Origin: JAPPHA01 sp965220985 | GTDB lineage: Bacteria; Pseudomonadota; Alphaproteobacteria; Rhodobacterales; Rhodobacteraceae | DNA length: 64,000 nucleotides | Direction: 5' to 3' | Assembly (NCBI GenBank): GCA_965220985.1 | Contig: OZ244854.1 | Location: forward strand, 4,216,001-4,280,000 | Shown here: piece after piece, positions 1 through 9,636 of the stretch | How the letters are laid out: each line of letters opens with the position of its first letter | Numbering within the stretch: position 1 is the stretch's first letter | Translations under genes and position numbers: made by a program | The notes under the pieces: generated by a model | Database searches by the model: none | Told to the model about the DNA's origin: nothing | What the model saw: only the letters and a program-made list of their open reading frames with translations

Positions 1-47
1 GCTGACCGCGAGACATCGGCGGTATCGAGGGAGCAGCGAAAAGCGAC

Positions 48-1337
48 ATGATTGACGTCGATCGAATGCTGAACGAGGTCGGAGCGCGTCGCGACGATCT
101 GGTTCAATTGACCAGAGATCTTCTGGCAATCCCGACCGTCAATCCGCCGGGTCGACATTACCTCGACATCTGCCAGTTGCTTGGGACGCGCCTCGAGCGC
201 ACCGGGTTTCAGGTCGAACTCCTTCGCGCCATCGACTCGCCTGGCGACTCGATGCGCCATCCCCGCTGGAATCTGGTCGCGCGCCGCGAGGGCGCCGGCC
301 CCGGTCCGTGCGTTCATTTCAACGGACACACCGACGTCGTCGCCGTCGGCGAGGACTGGACCAGGGATCCGTTCGCCGGCGAGGTCGCGGACGGGCGGGT
401 CTATGGCCGCGGCGCATGCGACATGAAAGGCGGGCTTGCGACAGCGATCGTCGCCGCCGAGACCTTTGCTGACCTCGTGCCCGGATTCCGTGGCGCCATC
501 GAGATTTCCGCGACTGCCGATGAAGAGACCGGCGGTTTCGGGGGCGTGGCCTGGCTGGCCCAAAAAGGCTGGTTCGATCCGAGCCGGGTGCAGCACGTGG
601 TCATTCCCGAACCGCTCAACAAGGATCGGATCTGCCTCGGCCATCGCGGCGTCTGGTGGGCCGAGATCGAGACGAAGGGGCGGATCGCCCATGGTTCGAT
701 GCCGTTCCTCGGCGACTGCGCCGTCCGGCACATGGGCGCCGTGCTCAGCGCGTTCGAGGCCGACCTCTACCCGCTGCTTGCGACCAAGTCGACGGAAATG
801 CCGGTCGTCCCCGCTGGCGCTCGCCAATCGACGATGAACATCAATTGCATACACGGCGGGGAGCCTGAGCAGGATGCCGAGTTCGACGGCTTTCCCGCAC
901 CATGCGTTCCGGACCGATGTCGCCTGATCATCGATCGGCGATTCCTGTTCGAGGAGAGCCTCGACGAGGTCAAGAACGAGGTCGGCGACATCCTTGCCCG
1001 ACTCCGCGCGGAACGTCCGGGGTTCGACTGCTCGATTCGCGATCTGTTCGAAGTCCTCCCGGTCATGACCGAACGGGACGCGCCAATCGTTGAAAGCGTC
1101 GGCGATGCCATCCACCGCATTCTTGGTCGCGAACCGGAATTTGTCGTCTCGCCGGGCACCTACGACCAGAAGCATATTGACCGGATCGGCCAAATGAAGA
1201 ACTGTATCGCCTACGGACCCGGAATACTCGATCTTGCCCATCAACCGGACGAGTGGATCGGCATCGATGACATGGTCGACAGCGCACGCGTCATGTCGAT
1301 CACGCTGGCCACGCTGCTCGCGGATGGGTTTCGCTGA
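48..1337 (+). CDS. M20 family metallopeptidase/deacylase (ArgE/DapE-like)
   Basis: Zinc-dependent amidohydrolase of the M20 family, 429 aa, a normal length for ArgE/DapE-like enzymes. The first metal-binding motif GHTDVV (His94, Asp96) is present, followed by GRGACDMKGG (Asp125, bridging ligand) and DEETGG (Glu159 catalytic, Glu160 ligand); a dimerisation lid domain lies between about residues 200 and 320. No signal peptide is visible, so it should be cytosolic. It is the first gene of an apparent operon with a peptide-type ABC importer and an aldehyde dehydrogenase, which suggests that it hydrolyses an amide or peptide brought in by that importer. The family covers acetylornithine deacetylase, succinyl-diaminopimelate desuccinylase, carboxypeptidases and many unassigned deacylases, so the substrate cannot be named. 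No arg or dap genes are nearby, which argues against a biosynthetic role. Confidence 0.9.
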   Translation: MIDVDRMLNEVGARRDDLVQLTRDLLAIPTVNPPGRHYLDICQLLGTRLERTGFQVELLRAIDSPGDSMRHPRWNLVARREGAGPGPCVHFNGHTDVVAVGEDWTRDPFAGEVADGRVYGRGACDMKGGLATAIVAAETFADLVPGFRGAIEISATADEETGGFGGVAWLAQKGWFDPSRVQHVVIPEPLNKDRICLGHRGVWWAEIETKGRIAHGSMPFLGDCAVRHMGAVLSAFEADLYPLLATKSTEMPVVPAGARQSTMNINCIHGGEPEQDAEFDGFPAPCVPDRCRLIIDRRFLFEESLDEVKNEVGDILARLRAERPGFDCSIRDLFEVLPVMTERDAPIVESVGDAIHRILGREPEFVVSPGTYDQKHIDRIGQMKNCIAYGPGILDLAHQPDEWIGIDDMVDSARVMSITLATLLADGFR

Positions 1338-1378
1338 ACGTCGGCGATCAGTCGGCGTCACATCATGGAGGAATGGAC

Positions 1379-2863
1379 ATGTTCAGGACAATTTCTGCAA
1401 CGCTTGCGGGTCTCCTGGTTTCGGCATCGCTGGGTGTCGGGGCGGGAGCTGCAAAGGACACGATCACGATCGGGATGCAGCTCGAGCCGCCCAATCTGGA
1501 TCCGACCGGCGGCGCTGCGGCCGCGATCGACGAGGTCGTTTACGCCAACATCTTCGAGGGACTGACGCGCTTTCGGGCCGATGGATCGATTCGGCCTGCA
1601 CTCGCCGAATCGTGGGACATCTCCGACGACGGCACGGTCTACACCTTCCACCTGCGTGAGGGGGTGAGCTTCCACGACGGCAGCGGGTTTGACGCCGATG
1701 ACGTCAAGTTTTCGCTGGATCGGGCGCGAGCCGAGGATTCGACCAATGCGCAGAAGGCGCTTTTTGCCGGCATCACCGATGTCGCCGTTGTCGATCCCGC
1801 CACGGTTCAGGTCACGCTGAGCAATCCGGATGGAGGATTTACAACCAAAATGGCCTGGGGCGACGCCGTGATCGTTGCGCCCGAGACCATTGATCAGGCG
1901 GCAACCAACCCGGTCGGCACCGGACCGTTCGTCTTCGATGAATGGATTCAGGGGGACCAGGTCAGGATCGTTCGAAACGCGGAATACTGGGGCGAACCCG
2001 TTGCGCTCGAAAGCGCCGTGTTCAAGTTCATATCCGATCCGGTCGCGGCTTTTTCGGCGATGATGGCCGGTGACATCGATGCGTTCCCCGGCTTCCCGGC
2101 ACAGGAAACGCTGGCCCAGTTCGAAGCAGATCCGCGGTTCAAGGTGATCATCGGGTCGACCGAGGGAGAGACCATACTCTCCACCAACAACAAGGCAGAA
2201 TTCCTGTCGGACGTACGTGTCCGCAAGGCGATCGCTCACGCGATCAACCGCGCGGAACTCATCGACGGCGCGATGTTCGGATACGGCACGCCGATCGGAA
2301 CTCATTTTGCGCCGCACAATCCGGACTACCTGGATCTCACCGGCAACTCGGCGCATGATCCCGACATGGCGCGTTCGCTCCTTGCCGAGGCCGGTCACGG
2401 CGATGGGCTGACCTTGCGGTTGATGCTTCCGCCTCCAGCTTATGCACGGCGTGGCGGCGAGATCATCGCGGCTCAGCTTCGAGAGGTCGGGATCGAAACC
2501 GAGATCAGCAACCTGGAATGGGCGCAGTGGCTGGAGCAGGTCTTCCGCAACAAGGACTACGATCTCACCATCGTCAGCCACACCGAACCCAATGACATCA
2601 ACATCTATGCCCGGCCGGAGTACTACTTCCAGTACGACAGTTCGGAATTCCAGGCGCTGATGAACGAGTACAACGTGACCGCCGATGCGACGGCGCGGAC
2701 ACAACTGGCTCACCGTTTGCAAACGATGATTGCCGAGGACTACGTCAACGGGTTCCTGTTTCAGTTGCCAAAGACAGGCGTGGCGGACGCGCGGATCGAG
2801 GGGTTGTGGCAAAACTCGCCGACTCAGGCGAATGACCTGACTGGCGTCAGCTGGACCAACTGA
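1379..2863 (+). CDS. ABC transporter substrate-binding protein, family 5 (DppA/OppA-like)
   Basis: Periplasmic solute-binding protein of the peptide/nickel/opine family (SBP_bac_5), 494 aa. The N-terminus is a clear Sec signal peptide: a hydrophobic stretch ends in GAGA followed by a charged mature start. The mature start reads ITIGMQLEPPNLDPT, typical of this family, and the NIFEGLTRF and YTFHLREGVSFHDG segments are family hallmarks. I chose the ATG at 1379 rather than the one at 1373 because the GGAGG ribosome-binding site lies only about one base before 1373 but seven before 1379. The genes for two permeases and a fused ATPase follow, so this is the receptor of a full importer. The ligand could be a peptide, an opine or another amide; the preceding M20 enzyme fits that. 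Confidence 0.93.
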   Translation: MFRTISATLAGLLVSASLGVGAGAAKDTITIGMQLEPPNLDPTGGAAAAIDEVVYANIFEGLTRFRADGSIRPALAESWDISDDGTVYTFHLREGVSFHDGSGFDADDVKFSLDRARAEDSTNAQKALFAGITDVAVVDPATVQVTLSNPDGGFTTKMAWGDAVIVAPETIDQAATNPVGTGPFVFDEWIQGDQVRIVRNAEYWGEPVALESAVFKFISDPVAAFSAMMAGDIDAFPGFPAQETLAQFEADPRFKVIIGSTEGETILSTNNKAEFLSDVRVRKAIAHAINRAELIDGAMFGYGTPIGTHFAPHNPDYLDLTGNSAHDPDMARSLLAEAGHGDGLTLRLMLPPPAYARRGGEIIAAQLREVGIETEISNLEWAQWLEQVFRNKDYDLTIVSHTEPNDINIYARPEYYFQYDSSEFQALMNEYNVTADATARTQLAHRLQTMIAEDYVNGFLFQLPKTGVADARIEGLWQNSPTQANDLTGVSWTN

Positions 2864-2883
2864 CCGAGAGACTCGCTCAAAAT

Positions 2884-2921
2884 GGGGGGCGGCGTGACAT
2901 GCGAAAGCGGCGTCGCCCTCC
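2884..2921 (+). other. Intercistronic stem-loop after the binding-protein gene
   Basis: The arms at 2884-2894 and 2911-2921 can pair over 11 positions, two of them G-U, around a 16-base loop. There is no T-run afterwards, so it is not a canonical terminator. It lies in the 217-base gap between the binding-protein gene and the first permease gene. Stem-loops here in other ABC operons protect the 5' message and lower downstream expression, which would give more binding protein than permease. This role is inferred from position only. Confidence 0.35.
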
Positions 2922-3080
2922 GCAATTGCACTTTGGGTTTCGCGTGGCCGACTGCTCTCCGACGGGCACGCGCCGTGCAAATGGCCGCCGCCCACGCACC
3001 GGATTCGGGAAGGCTGCGTTGTCGATGACGACGATCGAGTTCGCCCTGCCCGCGCGGCATGAGGCAATCGGAGCCGTGCC

Positions 3081-4028
3081 ATGATCCGGTTTCTCCTGGC
3101 TCGACTCCTGTCAATGATCGTGAGCCTCTTTGCCGCGAGCGTCATCATCTTCGCCGTGCTGGAAATCGTTCCGGGCGACCCCGCCGCATTCATGCTCGGC
3201 CTCAACGCATCGGAAGAAACAGTCGCCGCCCTGCGCGATGAACTCGGGCTGACGCGAAACCCGCTGGCCCGATACGTCGACTGGATGGGCGGAATGCTGA
3301 TCGGCGACTTCGGGGTGTCCTACACCTACCGGGTTCCCGTCGCCGAACTGGTTGCCGATCGTCTTCTCGTGTCACTTCCGCTGGCGATCTATGCATTGAT
3401 TCTCTCGACGGCGATCGCCTTGCCGGTCGGCGCCATCGCCGCCATGCGGCGCGGAACCGCCACCGATTTCGGGATCATGGGAACCACCCAGCTCGGAATC
3501 GCGATTCCCAATTTCTGGTTCGCGATGCTGCTGGTGTTCGTGTTCGCCATCGGTCTGCGGCTGTTTTCGGCGGGCGGATTTCCCGGATGGGATGCGGGCG
3601 TTCTTGCCGGTCTCAAGGCTCTCACCCTGCCGGCCATCGCGCTGGCGTTGCCGCAGGGGTCGATTCTCGCGCGAGTGACGCGATCCGCATTGCTCGAGAC
3701 CCTCGGCCAGGACTACATCCGAACCGCGCGCGCCAAGGGTCTCTCGGAACGGCAAACGGTCTATCGCCACGCCTTTCGCAACGCGCTGATCCCGGTGATG
3801 ACGATCCTCGGCCTGCAATTCGCCTTTCTGCTTGCGGGCGCCGTCATCATCGAGAACGTGTTCTTCCTGCCGGGTCTCGGCCGTCTGATCTTTCAGGGCA
3901 TCACACAACGGGATCTGGTCGTGGTCGAAAGTGTGGTCATGCTGCTGGTCTTCGCGGTGGTCCTTGTCAACTTTCTCGTCGATGTCGCCTACGCCGCGAT
4001 CGATCCTCGTCTCAGGATCCGGTCATGA
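3081..4028 (+). CDS. ABC transporter permease (DppB-like)
   Basis: Inner-membrane permease of the binding-protein-dependent transport family, 315 aa with about six membrane segments. The N-terminus is the conserved DppB/OppB region, ending in EIVPGDPAAFMLG. The cytoplasmic EAA loop that contacts the ATPase is seen as DYIRTARAKGLSE near residues 212-225. The C-terminus DVAYAAIDPRLR is also typical. A GGAG ribosome-binding site precedes the ATG. Its stop codon overlaps the start of the next permease as ATGA, indicating translational coupling. It forms the heterodimeric channel of the importer with that next gene. Confidence 0.95.
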   Translation: MIRFLLARLLSMIVSLFAASVIIFAVLEIVPGDPAAFMLGLNASEETVAALRDELGLTRNPLARYVDWMGGMLIGDFGVSYTYRVPVAELVADRLLVSLPLAIYALILSTAIALPVGAIAAMRRGTATDFGIMGTTQLGIAIPNFWFAMLLVFVFAIGLRLFSAGGFPGWDAGVLAGLKALTLPAIALALPQGSILARVTRSALLETLGQDYIRTARAKGLSERQTVYRHAFRNALIPVMTILGLQFAFLLAGAVIIENVFFLPGLGRLIFQGITQRDLVVVESVVMLLVFAVVLVNFLVDVAYAAIDPRLRIRS

Positions 4029-4843
4029 TGCGATCCCCGTCACTCCTGGCCGGCACGGCGCTATCGGCTTTTTTCGTGATCGTGGCCTGCGTGTCATTCG
4101 TGTGGTCCCCGTTTCCGGTCGAGGAACTGGACATCGCCCGGAAACTCCAACCGCCGGGCTCCGACCACTGGCTGGGGACCGATCACTTTGGCCGCGACAC
4201 GCTCTCGATGCTCATGATCGGCGCGCGCACGTCGATCGGGGTGGCAATCGTGGCGGTCGGAATCGGCATGATTGTCGGTGTGCCGCTTGGCCTTGCAGCG
4301 GCTGCCCGCCATTCCAGCCTGTTCGACGACGTGATCATGCGGGGAAACGACCTGATCTTCGCCTTCCCCGCCCTCGTCATCGCCATCCTGATCACGGCCG
4401 TGTTCGGACCGTCCGCGATCAACGCGATCCTCGCCATCGGCATTTTCAACATACCGGTGTTCGCGAGAGTGACACGCGGCGCGGCGCTCAGCCTGTGGAC
4501 GCTCGATTACATTCTTGCGGCGCGTGTTGCCGGCAAGCGTGACTTCAGGATCTCGATCGAACACATCCTTCCCAATATCGCCAGCCTTCTCGTCGTTCAG
4601 GGCACGATACAGTTTTCGCTGGGGATTCTCGCGGAGGCCGGACTTTCGTACGTCGGTCTCGGCGCCCAGCCCCCCACCCCGAGCTGGGGACGGATGCTCG
4701 CCGATGCCCAGACGATGATCTATCTCGCGCCGCGACTGGCGATTCTTCCCGGCATGGCAATCGTCGTGATGGTGCTTGGGCTGAACCTGCTCGGTGACGG
4801 CCTCCGGGATCACCTCGATCCCAGAATTCGCAGGTCCCGTTGA
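4025..4843 (+). CDS. ABC transporter permease (DppC-like)
   Basis: Second permease of the peptide-type importer, 272 aa. The open frame extends upstream, but the ATG at 4025 (or 4028) is the natural start: it overlaps the stop of the preceding permease and gives a normal DppC length. The conserved LGTDHFGRDTLSMLMIGART segment follows the first membrane helix. The EAA loop reads DYILAARVAGKRD. The protein ends with NLLGDGLRDHLDPR, a DppC/OppC signature. The stop codon overlaps the ATG of the ATPase gene by one base, so the three genes are probably translated in series. Confidence 0.94.
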   Translation: MMRSPSLLAGTALSAFFVIVACVSFVWSPFPVEELDIARKLQPPGSDHWLGTDHFGRDTLSMLMIGARTSIGVAIVAVGIGMIVGVPLGLAAAARHSSLFDDVIMRGNDLIFAFPALVIAILITAVFGPSAINAILAIGIFNIPVFARVTRGAALSLWTLDYILAARVAGKRDFRISIEHILPNIASLLVVQGTIQFSLGILAEAGLSYVGLGAQPPTPSWGRMLADAQTMIYLAPRLAILPGMAIVVMVLGLNLLGDGLRDHLDPRIRRSR

Positions 4844-6465
4844 TGGACTCCCCGCTGACGGTACGCGACCTCGATGTCCGGATTCACGGAACACCCGTGC
4901 TGGATTCGGTGTCGTTCGACATCGAGCCCGGAGAGATCTTCGGCTTGGTGGGCGAATCCGGGTCGGGCAAGACCATGACCTCGCTGGCCATGATGGGACT
5001 CCTGCCCTCGGGCAGCGAGACGCAGGGATCGGTCGGACTGGACGGCATGGATCTGATGACGCTGAATGAACTGGAACTGTGTTCCGTTCGCGGCGAACAG
5101 ATCGGGATGATCTTTCAGGAACCGATGACGGCCCTCAACCCTGTCCAGACCATCGGTGATCAGGTTGCCGAGACGCTCAGGGTTCATGGCAAGGCCAATC
5201 GGGCCGAAGCCTTGCGGGTGGCGCGCAAACGGCTCGATCGGGTCGGGTTGCCGGAATCGCGATTTCCGCTCGGAATCTATCCTCACCAGCTCTCGGGAGG
5301 CCAAAGGCAGCGGGTCTGCATTGCTCTGGCGATCGCCTTGCGGCCACGATTGCTGATCGCCGACGAACCGACAACCGCGCTCGATGTTTCGACCCAGGCC
5401 CGGATTCTCGATCTGTTGCGGTCGCTGGTCGAGGACGACGGCATGTCCCTGATGCTGATCACCCACGACCTTGCCGTCGTTGCAGGCCTCGCGTCGCGCG
5501 TCGCCGTCATGCAAAAGGGCAAGATCGTCGAGATGGCGGAAACGCCAGCGCTGTTCGGTCAGACCCGGCATCGCTACACGCGACAGCTCCTCTCGGCATC
5601 GCACCACGTGCCTGCCCGCGCCAAGGCTGCCATGGACCCCGCCGAACCCGACATCCTCCTGAAGGTGCGGGACGCGGTTCGCGAATACAGCCTTGGCCGT
5701 CCTGGGCTGTTTGCCCGGCCGCCCGTCCGCCGCGCCGTGGACCAGGTCAGTTTCGACTTGCACACGGGCGAAAGCCTCGGTCTTGTCGGTGAATCGGGCT
5801 GCGGCAAATCGACCCTCGTCCGAGCGATTCTCGGCCTCGAGCCCTTGCAGGATGGCCAGATTCACCTCCGGGGCAGACAGATCACGGCACGCAGGGATCT
5901 GCCGCTGTCGCTTCGACGACAAATGCAGGTGGTCTTTCAGGATCCTTTCGGATCGTTCAACCCGCGCCACACGGTCAGGCGGCTGGTTTCGGAACCGTTT
6001 CATCTCGACGAGCGGCAACGGGAGATGTCGGAATGCACGGAACGCGTTGCCGAGGCGCTCGAGTCCGTGGGGCTCGATCCGGGCGCCATGAACCGTTACA
6101 TTCACGAGTTTTCGGGCGGGCAGCGCCAGAGGATCGCGATCGCCCGCGCGCTCGTCATTCGTCCCAAGCTTATCATCCTGGACGAGGCGGTCTCGTCCCT
6201 TGACGTGTCGATCAGAGCACAGGTTCTCGATCTTCTGGCAGAGCTGCAGGCGCAACACGAGCTTTCGTACCTGTTCATCAGCCACGATCTGACCGTGATC
6301 AGGGCCATTACCGATCGCGTGCTCGTGATGCAGACCGGTCGCATCGTCGAGTCGGGGGCAACCGATGAGGTTCTCGCCTCACCCGTCCATGCCTATACCC
6401 AGCAGTTGATCGAAGCCGCTCCATCGATTCCAAAGGAGTGGCGAAAGGATTCCCTCAATGCTTGA
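4843..6465 (+). CDS. ABC transporter ATP-binding protein, fused DppD-DppF type
   Basis: A single 540-aa chain carries both nucleotide-binding domains of a peptide importer. Domain 1 has Walker A GESGSGKT (37-44), signature LSGGQRQR and Walker B LLIADEPTTALD. Domain 2 repeats the set with GESGCGKST, FSGGQRQR and LIILDEAVSSLD. The Walker B of domain 2 has DEAVSS, a usual DppF variant. The start is the ATG at 4843, one base into the stop of the upstream permease. The fusion is common in alphaproteobacteria and means that the transporter needs no further ATPase gene. It overlaps the next gene by 8 bases. Confidence 0.95.
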   Translation: MDSPLTVRDLDVRIHGTPVLDSVSFDIEPGEIFGLVGESGSGKTMTSLAMMGLLPSGSETQGSVGLDGMDLMTLNELELCSVRGEQIGMIFQEPMTALNPVQTIGDQVAETLRVHGKANRAEALRVARKRLDRVGLPESRFPLGIYPHQLSGGQRQRVCIALAIALRPRLLIADEPTTALDVSTQARILDLLRSLVEDDGMSLMLITHDLAVVAGLASRVAVMQKGKIVEMAETPALFGQTRHRYTRQLLSASHHVPARAKAAMDPAEPDILLKVRDAVREYSLGRPGLFARPPVRRAVDQVSFDLHTGESLGLVGESGCGKSTLVRAILGLEPLQDGQIHLRGRQITARRDLPLSLRRQMQVVFQDPFGSFNPRHTVRRLVSEPFHLDERQREMSECTERVAEALESVGLDPGAMNRYIHEFSGGQRQRIAIARALVIRPKLIILDEAVSSLDVSIRAQVLDLLAELQAQHELSYLFISHDLTVIRAITDRVLVMQTGRIVESGATDEVLASPVHAYTQQLIEAAPSIPKEWRKDSLNA

Positions 6466-7915
6466 TCTTGCAAATTTCCGTTTTGACACCCGGCTGCCGT
6501 TCATCGGCGGCGCACAGGTCGATGCCAGCACGAAAGAGCTGATCGAGACGTCGAATCCGTCGACCGGCGAGACACTCTATGCGTTGCCTCGCTGCGGGAG
6601 TGCGGACATCGATCAGGCAGTCTCGGCCGCAACGGCTGCGAGCGTCGGTGAATGGGGCCAGGCGACCGCGACCGAACGAGGACGGGTACTGACCCGGATC
6701 GGCCGCCTTGTCACCGAAAGGGTGGACGAACTCGCGAGGCTGGAGGCCATGGATGTCGGCAAGCCGCTGTCGCAGGCAAGAGCGGATGCAGTGGCCCTGG
6801 CACGGTACATGGAATTCTACGGCGGTGCGGCCGACAAGCTGCACGGTCAGACGATCCCTTACCTGAGCGGCTATTTCGTCGGAACGATCAGGGAGCCCTT
6901 CGGCGTGACGGGCCACGTCATTCCGTGGAACTATCCAATGCAGATCATTGGCCGCTCGATCGGCGCGGCGCTCGCGGCCGGCAACGCGACGGTCCTGAAG
7001 CCCTCCGAAGATGCCTGCCTGACCGCCCTCGCCTTCGCCGAGATTGCCGCGGAAGCCGGGCTGCCGGACGGTGCGCTCAACGTGGTTCCGGGCCTTGGAG
7101 ATGAGGCGGGAGCCGCGCTTGCCCGCCACCCCGGAGTCGGTCACCTGTCATTCACGGGTTCCGTCGAGGTGGGACGATCGATTCAGGAGAATGCCGCGCG
7201 CAACGTGGTGCCGGTGACGCTTGAACTCGGCGGCAAGTCGCCACAGATCGTCTTTGCCGATGCCGATCTGGACCGAGCCCTGCCGTTTCTGATCAATGCC
7301 GGCATCCAGAACGCTGGTCAGACCTGTTCGGCGACGTCCCGCATTCTGGTCGAAGCGAGCATTCTTGAGGAGGTCGCCGACCGCATGGCGCGGCGCTATC
7401 GGGAGCTGCGAGCCGGCCCCGCTCTTGACGACCTCGACCTCGGACCTCTCGTGTCGAGGCGTCACCACGGCATGGTTCGCGCGCATCTGGATCGAAGTTC
7501 CGATCTCCACGAGATTGCCCGCGGAGTCATCGTCGATGAGGCTCCCAAGGGTGGACATTACGTCGAGCCCGTGCTGCTGGCCTGCGCCGATGGCCGCCAT
7601 GTCCTTGCCCAGGAGGAGATTTTCGGCCCGGTGCAGTTGGTGATCCCATTTCGGGACGAGGAGCACGCAGTCGAAATCGCGAATGGCACGGCATACGGGC
7701 TGGTTGCAGGAGTCTGGACCGGCGATGGCGGGCGCCAGCTTCGACTCGCGCGTCGACTGCGGGCGGGACAGGTCTTCATCAACAATTTCGGCGCGGGCGG
7801 CGGGGTCGAATTGCCGTTCGGTGGAACCGGGCTGTCCGGCCACGGGCGCGAGAAGGGCTTCGAGGCGCTGTACGGGATGACCCGGTTGAAGACTGTCGCA
7901 AGTTTTCACGGATGA
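6458..7915 (+). CDS. Aldehyde dehydrogenase family protein
   Basis: NAD(P)-dependent aldehyde dehydrogenase, 485 aa, the normal length for the class. The cofactor motif PWNYP is at 156-160, the catalytic glutamate is in LELGGK (Glu256), and the nucleophile is in GQTC (Cys290). The C-terminal LPFGGTGLSGHGREKG region is typical of betaine-aldehyde and gamma-aminobutyraldehyde dehydrogenase relatives. It starts 8 bases inside the ATPase gene and closes the operon. The likely job is to oxidise an aldehyde formed from the imported compound, for example after deacylation and deamination, but the substrate is not shown by the sequence. Confidence 0.92.
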   Translation: MLDLANFRFDTRLPFIGGAQVDASTKELIETSNPSTGETLYALPRCGSADIDQAVSAATAASVGEWGQATATERGRVLTRIGRLVTERVDELARLEAMDVGKPLSQARADAVALARYMEFYGGAADKLHGQTIPYLSGYFVGTIREPFGVTGHVIPWNYPMQIIGRSIGAALAAGNATVLKPSEDACLTALAFAEIAAEAGLPDGALNVVPGLGDEAGAALARHPGVGHLSFTGSVEVGRSIQENAARNVVPVTLELGGKSPQIVFADADLDRALPFLINAGIQNAGQTCSATSRILVEASILEEVADRMARRYRELRAGPALDDLDLGPLVSRRHHGMVRAHLDRSSDLHEIARGVIVDEAPKGGHYVEPVLLACADGRHVLAQEEIFGPVQLVIPFRDEEHAVEIANGTAYGLVAGVWTGDGGRQLRLARRLRAGQVFINNFGAGGGVELPFGGTGLSGHGREKGFEALYGMTRLKTVASFHG

Positions 7916-8216
7916 TTGACGGCGTAATCCGGCCAGAGCATCTCACGTCGTCGAAGTTCGCGATTCCACACGCTTCAGAGGCATATCCCGCGGGAACGGG
8001 CAGGTTTTCTCACGCTGCCTCGACCCGGACGTCAGCGCCATTCGGCCGAAGGCACATTTGCAGCAGACTCGCACACCACGCCTTGTAGCGGGCAAGATCG
8101 CCACGCGTGTGCCACTGGCAAGGAATGGCCGGAAGACTGGCGCGGAGATGGCGTGCGAATCCGTAAAATCATTCGCCTCAAGACTGCCCAGAATGCTGCT
8201 GCCCGCTTTCAGCGGG
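7916..8216. other. Intergenic region without a supported gene
   Basis: About 300 bases separate the aldehyde dehydrogenase gene from the convergent pseudogene. I see no strong terminator. On the minus strand, about 8022-8165, an open stretch of some 48 codons reads like protein (for example LLQMCLRPNGADV) but has no start codon, so it may be a decayed gene end. Confidence 0.3.
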
Positions 8217-9340
8217 TCAACCGAGCGGTTGCTCAGGTATCGGGAGAAACTCCTCGTTCAGGCTGTATTCCACTTCGAGATTCGGATAATCCAGCTTGAA
8301 TCTGGTGCGATGCCTGACCCGCTGCTCCTCGGCGATGGTCAGGTATCCGGTCTGGAACATCAGTGTCTCTAAATCGATGCGTTCGACATCGAATCTTTGC
8401 AATGTCCGGCTGCCGACGAATTCGTTCTCCAACTTCATCAGTCGGATGGATTCCTCCATAATTTTCTCGAACAAAATCGTCGAAGACGTGGCATCGAACC
8501 AGTACGTCTTGAACTCGCGGTTCTTGAATAGCGAGAGCAAATCGAATGGGTTGTAGACCCGCTCCCCACCCCGCCAATTGTAGCCGTTGTACCATTTCCG
8601 TATCTCATCGCGGTCCAGTCCCGAAAGCTCTGGCGCAAACACCCGATCGAGATCGTCTTCGGTAAAACCGCAGATCGTGCCGTAGCGCGGATCGAGGCTG
8701 ATGTTGATCAGGTTGTTGAGGCCCGAGGCGAACACACCTGCAGTCGACAACATGCTCTCGCCGGTGACGAAGACGAAGTCGACTTGCCTGGCACTGCCCT
8801 TGATGATGCCGTAGACGCCGCACATGTGCTCCCAGTTGGCCTTTGCCAGTTCCGGCTTGTCGAGCATGCCAAGGGCCGGTCTGTCGTGTCCGTCCACCAG
8901 CACGACCACACGCCGATCAGTGGCACGGTGAAGGTGAAAAGGAGGTTTTGCAATCGATCCTGCCCGGTGTTCGGGACGTTCGTCAACTCCAGACCTGCGG
9001 CTTTTTCTGCTTGCGCCAACTGAGTGAGAATGCTGCGCTCAAGATCATCCGCATCGCTGAACTTCCCGTCGAAGCTCAGTCGCAAGACCGGGCGAGGTTT
9101 CGACCAGTCCCACTTGTCATGAATGTCGAGGCCTCGAAACAGTTCTTCGTCGCATTCGAACAGCGATTTCAACATGTCGACCAGAAGGCTCTTGCCAAAG
9201 CGCCGTGGACGGGAAAGAAAATAGAAATGACCCTCGTCAATCAGCTTCCGGATGAGCGGGGTCTTGTCGACATAGTAGAAGTCCCCCTCCCGAATCGTCC
9301 GGAAGTCATTGATTCCGATGGGAAGTCGGCGACGGTTCAT
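8217..9340 (-). pseudogene. Frameshifted AAA-ATPase-like / PD-(D/E)XK nuclease family protein
   Basis: The upstream part starts with MNRRRLPIGINDF and continues with YYVDKTPLIRKLI and SRPRRFGKS (a P-loop-like motif), the hallmark of the AAA-ATPase-like family (PF09820 type) that carries a C-terminal nuclease domain (PF08011 type). Near 8925-8940 the frame shifts: the expected LHRATDRRVVVLVD continues only in another frame, one base out. The downstream frame holds ELAKANWEHM, WYNGYNW and FQTGYLTI, then stops soon after LDYPNLEVE. Family members run to about 520 aa, so the nuclease C-terminus is also missing. The usual VDEYDKP is VDGHDRP here, another sign of decay. These genes are often multicopy and mobile; their function is not well settled. 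Confidence 0.85.
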
Positions 9341-9636
9341 TTGTGACCTCATCGAATGAGCGCGGACAATCTGTCTGGCCTGTCTTCTCGTATATCAGAA
9401 CCGGCCACGATCTCCATGGACCAGCTTCCAGTCAAATCGACACCTTGGACCAAGTTGGTATCGCATCCATTCGGATCCCGCGATCAATGATCGACGGCAA
9501 TGGGCCATGATTCAGCTTCAGAAACGCAGGCTTTGACGACGCCAGCCTTGTGCCAAACCAAGGCGGCGGCCCGACTGCGATGACGCGAATGACAAAATAG
9601 GTCTTGCAACAGCGACACAAACGGCCTAACTGCGAA

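Noticed and set aside
2899..3084. 61-codon open frame between receptor and permease genes
   Set aside because: Basic, featureless, and it includes the hairpin; no ribosome-binding site.
1358..3205. 615-codon open frame on the minus strand opposite the substrate-binding protein gene
   Set aside because: It is antisense to a clearly recognised gene, rich in Arg, and has no domain; high GC content produces such frames.
8022..8165. About 48 codons on the minus strand that read like protein (LLQMCLRPNGADV region)
   Set aside because: No start codon, short, and no family recognised; noted only as a possible gene remnant.
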